From positions 12,447,226 to 12,511,225 of the forward strand of contig NC_049985.1 of the NCBI RefSeq assembly GCF_000003815.2: a DNA stretch of 64,000 nucleotides. Reading direction: 5' to 3'. Positions within the stretch are counted from its first letter, which is position 1, and every line of letters starts with the position of its first letter. The notes beneath the pieces were generated by a model. The model saw nothing but the letters and a program-made list of their open reading frames with translations. It searched no databases and was not told the DNA's origin. Below, one piece after another: positions 52,375-61,972 of the stretch. The translations under genes were made by a program, and so were the position numbers. Source of the stretch: Branchiostoma floridae (lineage: Eukaryota > Chordata > Leptocardii > Amphioxiformes > Branchiostomatidae).

Positions 52375-52851
52375 GTATGATTACATTAGTTGGAAGTCTG
52401 CCAATCCTACCATTTGACTTCATTACTTTTTGACTCACCCTCGTATATTGGTCTTATTATTCACAGTGTGACCTACGAGACGAGAAGAGTTTTGTAAGCT
52501 TTTTCCTCCCAGACTATGATAACGTTAGCATTTTGACTACACAGACGTGCCATAATCTAATGACATCGTTGTACCGTCCATCAGTCTACCAAGTAATATC
52601 AAAGTGCCGTCATCGCTGATGAGGGAGCTGGGCTATTTCTGTCCATTAAATTTTAGCAATGACTAGTCCTTTTTGAAAAGACGTTTACCGCCAGCTAATT
52701 TGTTGTTTGTGCAAGCCACGCAACGCCGACAATATTATATAAATAGAAATAATGCACAGTGCAATTAGATTTAGCGAGTCACTGGGGGCAGCCACTGGGG
52801 GGGTTTCTAGTCTGTGTAACGCTAAGTCCGCTGTCAGGGGCTAAATTGTAT

Positions 52852-53075
52852 TCTCCAAGCAGAGGTTGTAAACAACCGAGCCTGTAAACATGACCCGACC
52901 ACTGCTATCTAATCTCTATTCTCCAAGCAGATGTTCAGTCGTGGAGATATAGTAGTAGTCAGGATTTTTACCGGCTCGCTATTTTCCAAGCAGAGGTTGA
53001 GTGGCAGAGATATTGTGGGAGGAGCGAATCCCAACTACTACTATATCCCTGCGACCCACCCTCTGCTTGGGGAAT
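52852..53075. repeat. Foldback repeat with CTCCAAGCAGAGGTT modules
   Basis: TTCTCCAAGCAGA-type modules start near 52852, 52917 and 52981 in one orientation, and CCTCTGCTTGGGGAAT ends at 53075 in the other. Arm 52918-52964 pairs with 53030-53075 over about 46 bases, including AGATATAGTAGTAGT with ACTACTACTATAT. Arm 52981-53013 could pair with the same right arm. A related single copy lies at 46490-46605. Confidence 0.65.
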
Positions 53076-53216
53076 GGCTTGCCCTTCTCCTCTGGGTAGG
53101 TCGTATAGAAGAGTGATTAAACTGATTATCATATAGCCAGGCGCCGCGGACTAATCAGAAGGCCCCGTTCCATGTTGGTTTGACGCCGTAACACATAGAT
53201 TCCGGCCAGCCCGGTA

Positions 53217-53242
53217 TGTATATATATATATATATATATATG
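53217..53242. repeat. (TA)n microsatellite
   Basis: Alternating TA over about 24 bases, bounded by ATG at both ends; not near a transcription start that I can identify. Confidence 0.95.
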
Positions 53243-53681
53243 TAGTATCATCATGCAAATCGACACCAACTGGTCAAAATATGACCAATCAGAAGGAGCG
53301 AGAGCAATAGAGTAAACAGATTGCAAGGGGGGAATGGCTCCTTCTTTTGACATTGATAGTTTTGTTCTAAAAAGCCCAAGACTGCAATGTTTCGAATATT
53401 TTCTGTAGAAATTTTGGTTGTAATTTTAGCAAAAATGCTGATAGCAAAGGCCCAGACACCATATACATGTACAACTCCGGTCGGGTCATTGACCCTTAAT
53501 TAAATTAGACTAGGCGCCAGCAATGTCGGGCGGGCCGTATAGAAGTGCAATTAGATCAGGCAAGGGGCTTTCAGTCGTCGGTCAAGAGCAAGTGTCAAGG
53601 ACCTGTCTCTTTGTGATTTAGTCCCGGGAGTTTTGTAGACTTGGTGAGATGTACTTAGTGGAGGACGTCAAGTAATGAAGG

Positions 53682-56494
53682 ATGGGCCGCAAGAATCGCA
53701 TCCAAACAATCCTGTTGTTGTTGGTTTACGTTCTTTGGATGGGGACGGGAGATTCTGCTCTTACAAAGCAACAAGTTGGGCAACTTATAAGTAAGTACTG
53801 CCTGTTCTTAAAGTTCAAAACATTAATTTCAAGTTGTCAAAAATTTTACCTTGATACATTTTTCTGAAATGTTGCAGACAAAATTGAAAGGTTGAAAGCA
53901 AAGATAGATGCTGTCTTCCTTAAAGTGAACCGAACTTCTGGGAAACTGAAGGAACAGGGAGGGAAAGGGTTTCCCCAGATCCCGGATGTACCCCAACCTA
54001 GTCCAACACCAACAACCAGTATTGAAGGTAACAGAACACATTTTTCAGCCGATGGGGATTTCTATATGGGCAGCAGGTGTCAGGTTTCAATGCGTTAAAA
54101 ATGTAGTAGGCTGCACTTGAGACTGAATAACGGATATGTTTCGGAGTTTAATGTAGAACCCGCAAACTATGCACACAAAAATTATTTCGTATTTAGTTCT
54201 ATGATATCAGTTGTGATTCATATTGTTTTATAGAATTATCTCAGTGTTCCTTAACACATTTGGCTTTGCCTTTGGGGGTTAAAAGAAACCCCTTGTGGGC
54301 GGAGCGACCCTAGTTGCTCATAGTATGCCTCGTCCCGTGTTCTAACTCTTACAAAGTTGCTAAACTGTCTTTATTAGTTGAACAGCATGCTTTAGCAACA
54401 TGTCAGTAGTGCTTTTATATAGCCCTCTTGTATTTTACCACTCGCACAGTAGTACTCTCGGCCTACACATCTCTTCCGCATACTATATATCTCCTCTTTT
54501 CCCTGGCATGGACTTTTATTGTTACCTAGATAATTGGATAGGCTTGGGCAAAACCCAAAGAATTTAATCTAATAGAACACGCTGTTACATCAGGGTGCAT
54601 TCCATCACAGTCCTCATACGAGCGGCCGCGATTTTGTTGATTTGGGCGTCTTTAAAAAGTCTTCACTGTAAAGGGCTTCACTGCATAATTATATTTGCAA
54701 GACATGATTACAACAAATACATCTTACCTGCCATCTAGATAAATGACGCCACTGCATTCCATTTTGGTTCTTTGTAGGACCGGTCAGCAGTACCGTTGGG
54801 TATACAGAACGTCTGCCAAGCATGAACCTTGCATGGATGTAGATATGGTTATACAGATCTAGAACCTTTTTGTTTTCCTTGGGTAGATGTCAATGTCACT
54901 CAAGGGAAGACGGAGTTCCAAACAAGCACCCAGGGGTACTGGAACCCATCTACCGCTGGGTATACAGAACGTGGGGGATCCTTCTACAAAGTCTTCAGGA
55001 CCAGAAAGAACTACACCAGTGCTCAACAGACATGTGAGGCAGACGGAGGCCATTTGGCTGTTGCCAATACTGAGGCTATCAACAACTTCATCGTACAACA
55101 GATTTCAGGCCGTAACGACTCATGGATCGGGCTCAATAATAAGAATGTGAGCAGAAACGTGCTACTCATTTGCGATCTCTATATGGAATCTTTAGTTAGT
55201 GCTATTTTATAAGTGTCGTTTATCGTTTGCAGTCCACAGCTTGTTGAACATGGACATCATTTATTGCTGTTCATTTTTGTTGATAAAACGTATCTTGTTT
55301 TGTTACAATTTCAGTCTGAAGGTACTTGGATGTGGGCAGACGGAACCAGATTGGCCGGTTGTGCTTTCTCCAACTGGGCACCGAAACAACCAAGTATGAA
55401 CCAAGGACAAAAGTGTGTGCAAATGTGGTCAAGCCGCCGCTATAAGTGGGACAATACCCTTTGCCACAGACTGAAATATTTCACTTGCCAAATAGGTACG
55501 TATTCAAAAATAAATATTTCCTTGAAGAGAATTACCAAAGTTGGCTTTACATAAAGTAACTTTTTAATAATCTGGATCTATTTTTCCCGTCAAAGAGAAA
55601 AATAAAGATTTATAAATTTCTTTCGTTTAGGTCCTGGAGAGGATAGCAACTGCGACAAGAATGCGGGTAAGCCTTCAACATCAAATAAAAAATTTTGTTC
55701 CTTATCAATATTTGTAAATGTTGGACACGTACATGGTACCATGGACAGACTGCTTCCGCGTCAACTTTACGAATCAAAACTAACCTTAGGGTAACTTTGA
55801 TACGACAGCGTTGTTATGTTTATACTAACGATAGGGCATTATCTGTTTTATGGCATTTCCTTTGCCAAAATATTTTGAAAAAACTTGCCTTTAAGACTAG
55901 AATGAAAACATGTGTAACATGGCTGTTACGATATCATGCAATATAAAATACTTCAACTATGTTTGTGACATGAATGCATTTCTCAGCACAGGTATCACAT
56001 GGAAAATATATAACTGTAAAAATAAAAGCAAATTCATAGACCATAAATAATACCTCCCCGTGAATGAGTTAGCCTCTGCCATGGACTTTCTGCCGTGGTT
56101 AATCATGACTAGTTCTACCAGCTACCAGCCACTTCCTGCATCTGACCTTTGGGGTTATCTTCCATCACTTTTGACCCATCCTCCTGTTAGTGTCGACTTG
56201 CTCTGATTGGTGCTATACGTCATTAATATGTAGGCTTCCAAGTTCCATGTAAATGCACATGTTAGCTATAGCTATAGTCTTTGTTACTTTTATGTCAATG
56301 ATTGTCTTTCAACTCCATGCATCTTGACCTCTTTAGGACACTACCAATCACAGGGAAACTACAAAAAATCAACTTCTCTATGTAGTGTCTGAAGTTGAAT
56401 ACTAGTATATGATCACTCAGTGGCACATAGATATTCATTCATTCTCATTGAAACACTTTATTTCTGTTGTTATCCAGGAAGACGCAGTGGATGA
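53682..56494 (+). CDS. Secreted C-type lectin-like protein
   Basis: Exons: 53682-53790, 53878-54027, 54887-55146, 55315-55495, 55631-55666, and a tentative last exon 56478-56494; all junctions agree in phase, giving about 250 residues. A signal peptide (MGRKNR then ILLLLVYVLWMGTG) is followed by a short basic/hydrophobic coiled-coil neck (IERLKAKIDAVFLKVN), a Pro/Thr-rich linker (PQPSPTPTTS) and one C-type lectin domain. Domain marks: YTSAQQTCEADGGHLA, WIGL, the TWMWADGT region, FSNWAPKQPS, KCVQMW, WDNTLC and FTCQI, including the four conserved cysteines. The calcium and sugar site is non-canonical: QPS stands where EPN or QPD is usual, and WDN where WND is usual, so classic mannose or galactose binding is doubtful. 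A short acidic, Cys-containing tail (GEDSNCDKNAG) follows. The stop in exon 6 is the weakest part of the model. Confidence 0.85.
54778..54842 (+). pseudogene. Relic or cryptic lectin exon inside intron 2 of the lectin gene
   Basis: After an acceptor-like TTCTTTGTAG, the phase that follows exon 2 reads GPVSSTVGYTERLPSMN and meets TAG at 54840. STVGYTER is nearly identical, in the same frame, to STAGYTER of exon 3 (21 bases with one change: 54792-54812 against 54952-54972). The following PSMN resembles QPSMN of exon 4. It looks like the remains of a duplicated or recombined lectin segment. No donor is needed for exon 2 to join exon 3 directly. Confidence 0.45.
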
Positions 56495-56756
56495 ACACAA
56501 TACATGTACTTCGCATCGGTACATCCGGGTCTCCGCTCTGAACTGTCCGTGTACAACAAGCAGTGCCACCCCACCCCCCACCCCCATATAAAACCTTTTG
56601 TTTATTAACATTACAAGACTTTAGTTACAAGGCTTAATTATCTGTTTATTGTAATTGCTATTTTTTACAGCGCATTCAGGAGTGTTGCCTTAGATTTACA
56701 CAATTACACAATTACAAACATTATATGAGTGACCAAAGTGTACGTACAGTAAACAC

Positions 56757-57478
56757 AGAGTCGATTCCACATTACCAAGAGGGTATTTCTTACCTTCTGT
56801 TCCAACATTTTGGAAATCTTTATAACATTAATATTCTAATTGTGATAAGTAACTGTTTAGAACTGTTTTTAACATCATTGTGATGTTCTAATTATTTTCT
56901 ACTGTATTCAAACATGTTAGAAACATTTCTAACATCAAAGTCATTATTTCTGATAGTTTCTAAACTGTTCCAACATAGATTCATCATTTGTGATCATATG
57001 TGCGAACATTAAAACAATATGATGAAACTGGGTCAGTGGGCTGGGAAGAGGGCAATTCACACACCCCTGCCAAGTACAGGAAACTGTGTCTGTCTGACAG
57101 CTTTTCACAAAAGAGTCACCAGTGTCTAATAAAGAAAACCTAAAAATACAAGACCCAAACAAAAGGCCCAGCTTAGCAGCTTGGTTTAGGGGTAATAAAA
57201 GTTTTTGTGGAGAGAAAAAATGACACAAATTGTTGGAACAATAACAAAAACACATAGATGTTTCTAAATTGTTCTAAATAAAGAGATTTGTACCATTACT
57301 TTCCCAATGTTTCCAACATATCCAGATACTGAGATAGGTTCAAACATGTTCAAACTTTCATTTTCAATTGTTTGAACAATTTGGAACTTTAGTGACTGAA
57401 ATATTCTTTTACTTAGAATAGTTCAAACTTAATACAAATATTATTTCAAAACCCTTTCGGTGACTCGGAATTGACTCT
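56757..57478. repeat. Candidate 720-bp inverted-repeat element, diverged ends
   Basis: The left end AGAGTCGATTCCACATTACC matches the reverse complement of the right end (GGTGACTCGGAATTGACTCT) at 15 of 20 positions, and the match continues inward into an AAGAGGGTA/AAAGGGTT block. The interior is AT-rich with palindromic words such as GTTAGAAACATTTCTAAC and many GAACA/TGTTC runs. Target duplication not found. Confidence 0.45.
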
Positions 57479-58134
57479 ATCATTTATCACATGTTCACCA
57501 AGCATAATGCTTATTCAACCTGTATGCAGTTTGTGCGTGTATTTGCTGTGATTTTAGTAGGTAGACGTAGATGAAATTATGTTTGGGACTGACGAGTACT
57601 AGTAAATAATACTGCACGAAATCTAACCTTTAAGCGTGTACTTTAAAGCACTTTTCGCAATTGGTTAAAAAAACACACTTTTTAGGTGTCCCTTGGCTTG
57701 AATACTAGTTTAGAAATAATTAATGTTCATGTGCCTTCAGCCAGGATGAAGAAAAAACATGACATGGCGCTCAGTTAGTTTCACAGTTGGCCAAGGTTTT
57801 TTAATGCTGCAAAAGGGAGTTTAATTGCTATGGAAGGGATGTTGCCAAGAGTAGTTTGCAGTTGAAGGAGTTTCGCCATGGGGCAAAGGAGACCTAAAGG
57901 GTTTTCTACTATAGTTAAAGGATTTTTTTACTATTGTTATAGCCTGTGGTTATAATGCAATAACATAATGATTCAATAATGTTTAAGATATGTTTCTAGT
58001 CACATTATCATAACAAAGAAACTGTACTGCACTGCACTGAATGTACAATGTTAGACAACTTCTCATGGACACAATCACCACTTATGTACATTAAATAGGT
58101 ATGTACTAAACATTAAGGTAATGGTTACACGTTA

Positions 58135-58495
58135 GGCCACACCAATTTAATTTCTTGGTTCACGGATTCGCTCGCTCCTATTTTTTGGGAAAAGAAATAA
58201 AAATAAAAATTACCACTCAGCAAATTTTCACCATTAATGAAACCATTCACCAACTTTCTGGTGTAGCAAATTGGCCTTTATATTATAAGCTCCTTAAAGT
58301 GTGGGTACAGGTGCTGTTACTGTACAATAATAGTGTTTTTGTCCTTTTTTCAAGCTGAAAACTTTTTTTCTTTATGTTTTGGATTAGCCGTTAACTTTAC
58401 CCCAACCATTTTACAATTTTTATTTTTATTTCGCCCTCTCGCTCCATATTTCTTATGTAACAATCCGTGAACCAAGAAATTAAATTGGTGTGGCC
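58135..58495. repeat. MITE with GGCCACACCAATTTAA ends, copy C
   Basis: Left GGCCACACCAATTTAATTTC with TTGGTTCACGGATT, right AATCCGTGAACCAAGAAA and TTAAATTGGTGTGGCC: about 36-bp near-perfect inverted repeats. TTA flanks both sides, and the paralogous site near 51613 lacks the element, which supports a 3-bp TTA target duplication. The interior differs from copies A and B, so this is a separate subfamily sharing the ends. Confidence 0.9.
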
Positions 58496-58734
58496 TTAGA
58501 TAAAGATGTCATCATTCCTTGGTTGCATGTTTTTGTTGTATGACATGTTAACTGTAGGTGCATAGATCATATTCAAACCTGTGTGTGGTGTCCAGTGCTA
58601 TCCAGTGATAAAAGACGTATGCTTCTGGACTGCACAAAGGAGTGAATGTTAGATAACATCCAAGGATGTACTTGACTGTATCAGTTATTTCCACATTTCT
58701 AGTCCTTTTCAGGCAACAGCTTAAGTTCTTATTT

Positions 58735-61652
58735 TCACAATCTTTGTGTTTTGCCAAACTTCACTCTAGTTCTGTTTACCAAGGACAGTACCAGAACACA
58801 GCATTCAGTCTCATACACAGGCTCAGGCAGCCGCATGTCTTCTACTTCCCCCAGCTGATTCTCCTCTGGTCTGTACCTGTCCACAGTCTGGGACAGCCCC
58901 TCCCACGTGCTCTGTCCACCCAGCAGGAAAATCTCTGTGGGCGTGGCTGCCACGCCCATGTAACATCTGGGCGTGGCCATAGAGTTCACCATGCTCCATT
59001 GGTCGGTAGTTGGGTTGTACTTTTCGATCGCAGACACGTCTAGTAAGGTTCCCCTGAGTAGTGCATTTCCTCCACCTGAAAACAACATATCCATCTCATT
59101 TATTACTAAAATATATATATAACGTTATTTATATAGAACAGTGAAAAAGTCCCTTAACATGTCCCATGTGTCTACATCTGTATAGCCAGTGTAACTGCTA
59201 GTTGCAATTTTCACCTATCGGTTCTGGGTTGTTGATTGGCTATAATTGGCTAAATTATAGACTTCTTCTTTCCTGAGCTGGTATATATTAGATACTTCGT
59301 AGTTAGTATGTACATTAATTCACATTAAGTCCCCTTTTGCAACTCACAGAAGGGCCATTTCAGAACACAAGACTAAGGTGAAGCCATGTCAATTACATCT
59401 CACCTACAACATAAATAGCACCACAGACAGCACCCATGGAGTGGAAAGCTCTCCCAATGGCCATGGGAGACATCAGTGTCCAGCGATCCTCCTCAGGCTT
59501 GTACCGCACCATCTGTGTTAGGAACGCCCCCAGATCGTGCACCCCGCCGGCAGTACTGACTCCCCCGCACACGTACAGGTGGCTGCTGCAGACTGCTGCG
59601 GCATGACCACTGCAGGGCTGCGGCAGGCGGCTGCAGTAGCTCCAACTGTTCTTTTGGATGTCAAGCCGCTCCACACTGTCCAGTCTCCACTGCATGTTGA
59701 GTCCTGAGTTGGTGAAAAATTATAAATACCTCGATTATGATGACAATTCTTTGTGTTTTAGATGAAACTCAATGTCAATTGTGAGAATTAAATGATACTA
59801 GTAAAATGTAATGGGTTTATTTAGCAAATGAAATATGACGTGTTGTAACGTTAATATAGTTGATCAACTAAGGCACAAAATGTCATAGGTACTGTACAGA
59901 AGCTTTTCATAGCTGCTTGCTATCAAGGTTTTTACCTTAGATGTACAGGGAAAGTTTAAGTTTAAACCAAATCACTGTTACCTCCCACAGCGTAGATGCT
60001 GTCCCCTAGTGGGACAAGACAGAACTGCATCCGTGACTCTGTCATGCTGCACAGTTCCAGCCAGTGGTTGGTGCGAGGGTCGTAACGGTGCACAGTGTTC
60101 AGGATCTCCAATGATTGCCCACCCAACCCACCAGCAAGGAACAAAAAGTTTCCAACTACTGCCACTGAGTGTCCAGAACGTGCAGTTTCTCCTGAAATAT
60201 GAGGAGAGAAAAAAGTAGTATATATAAAATCATGTGCAGTTGGTCTGTAAGTCCTTGGATCATAGGTGCATTAAAGTACATTTTGTAAAATGTTCAAGTC
60301 CTTGGATCATAGATGAAACAAAGTAAAACGTTCATGTCACAAATGCAAGATTTACATTTAATCCAAAATTCAGAGGTCATTGGAGTCTTGTTCTTAGTAA
60401 ATCAACTTTATCTGCAGTAAAACCACTTGACTACGTCTATTTCATTTTTCTATGACAATACGCATGTATAATAAATACAGTACCTGGCATACTGGTCAAC
60501 ACCTCCCAACTTGACGTGCACTTTGCTTCAGTGTTATAGCAGAGTATATTACTGTAGGCATCGTGGGATAGTTCCCAGGTTAACCCTCCTGCTACCAAGA
60601 CGTGTGATGTGGCTCCCCTGGGAATTGTCCGCGGACTTTGCTGCAGTGGCTGACTGTAGATATCTGCGTGATAGTCCGATGCCTCTGCCAGTAGCGCTAC
60701 ACATTGAGGATAGTCACGTGAAACCGGGGATCTTTTGATGTTATTAAACATCGACGGCGTCATCAACGGGAAACGTACCGCTTGTAGAATTTCATCTGAT
60801 TGTTGCATGCGACCCTCACGGTCGTGATACAGCCAATTGCAAGCAGCATTGAACACATCCTTTTCAGCAACCAGCAACTTGTTGACAGAAAAATAATTTT
60901 TGATTAGCATGCTGTAACTTTGAATATGATTGATGTACATGCAGGACAACATTGACTGTGCAGCTATGATTTGATAATGTTTGTTTCATCAATACCGGTA
61001 CCTACATTATCTATAAATCTAGCAATTAACGCTAGTTCACCTTTATCTATGGGGTAACCTATATCCATTGTTTTTCAAAACAGCACATTTAGGGATATCA
61101 AGTCGACGGACACAACTGTTGTTTTAAATTGTAACATTTTCATAATATAGCAGTTTAAATTCACATTTTGTTGGCATTATAGCCCTAAATACCATGCTTT
61201 TGAAAACAAAGAACTTAGGTTACCCCACAGATAAAAGTGAAATAGCATATTACAAATGGCCTTCGTCCAACAAAATAATCAAAGCACAAGAGAATGACAA
61301 TTACTTCATCACTGCTCAATATAGACAGCAACAACTTGAAGGGAATGTCAACAAGAACTTCTGAACCTAAGATGTCGGTGAAACTCTGCTTCAAGACGGG
61401 TTCAACACAGGCACACACGTCGTGCAAGTGATACTCCAGACCAATGTCGTACACTGTTAAACAGTTGTTTATATCCAGTATAGACTTAAGGTGACTGCTG
61501 CAGTGTTGTGATAGAGCGGTCATCTGCAGGTAGGAGGCAGTGGACAGAATGTCCTGTATTGTGTCCAGAGTCAAGTCCAGTTTGGTTGTGGATACAAATT
61601 GGAGGGCTTTGTCCAGTCCAGATGAGGTCACTCCATGGATAGTCACCTCTTC
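58735..61652 (-). CDS. BTB-BACK-Kelch (KLHL-family) protein, 5' end not in view
   Basis: KLHL proteins usually act as substrate adaptors of cullin-3 ubiquitin ligases. Exons in reading order on the minus strand: 61652-61305, 60877-60484, 60191-59982, 59703-59404, 59075-58735, all GT-AG with matching phases (0,1,1,1), 530 residues. The first exon encodes the end of the BTB domain (EEVTIHGVTSSGLDKAL, then IQDILSTASYLQM) and the start of BACK. The second completes BACK (AEKDVFNAACNWLYHD, RFPLMTP) and begins the propeller. Six Kelch repeats end in VAGG, LAGG, AVGG, VCGG, VVGG and LLGG. The N-terminal BTB half, with its dimer interface, is missing. No matching exon lies in the 320 bp before the oppositely oriented P450 gene, so it must lie beyond 64000, span the P450, or be lost. 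The last exon has a fragmentary duplicate at 51443-51873. Ortholog assignment is not possible from this view. Confidence 0.9.
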
Positions 61653-61972
61653 CTGCAGAAAAGAAGTGTTTCAATGAAGGCAAACTCAACTCAACTTGTC
61701 TCAACATTTTGTTACTGGTGGTAGGAATGGTGTATACAGGAAAATGAAAAAAAAAGACAAATATTTTGAGACCAGAAACAACCAGAACGCTTTAATCCCA
61801 CAAAGTAAAAGCATCTTCACTTTAGCTGACATGAAAACACCCCTTTTGTACAATGGAATGGCTTTCTTTTGTTTGGAGGTAATGCAAGGTCATTCAACTT
61901 TGCACTATTACCAGTTACCTTGTAGAGTCCAATTAATTTGTAAACAACCTTGTCAGCAGTCAGACTACTGGC
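61653..61972. other. Short interval between Kelch gene and P450 start
   Basis: 320 bp separate the first visible Kelch exon from the P450 ATG on the other strand. A minus-strand open frame (61817-62011) ends at a donor-like CTACAAG|GTAACT, but its peptide does not resemble a BTB domain. No promoter element is clear. Confidence 0.5.

Larger units (their letters stand above)
50762..53681. other. Intergenic region between nicotinamidase and C-type lectin
   Basis: It contains a candidate poly(A) signal AATAAA at 51603, the truncated Kelch 3'-end duplicate (51443-51873), a long-TIR element (52019-52374), a foldback repeat (52852-53075) and a (TA)n microsatellite at 53217-53242. No gene of its own is recognised. 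Confidence 0.7.
56495..58734. other. Intergenic region between C-type lectin and Kelch gene
   Basis: It contains an AT-rich candidate inverted-repeat element (56757-57478), plain AT-rich DNA, then the 3' flank of the minus-strand Kelch gene, which carries a MITE (58135-58495) and aligns with the duplicate at 51443. Confidence 0.7.
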
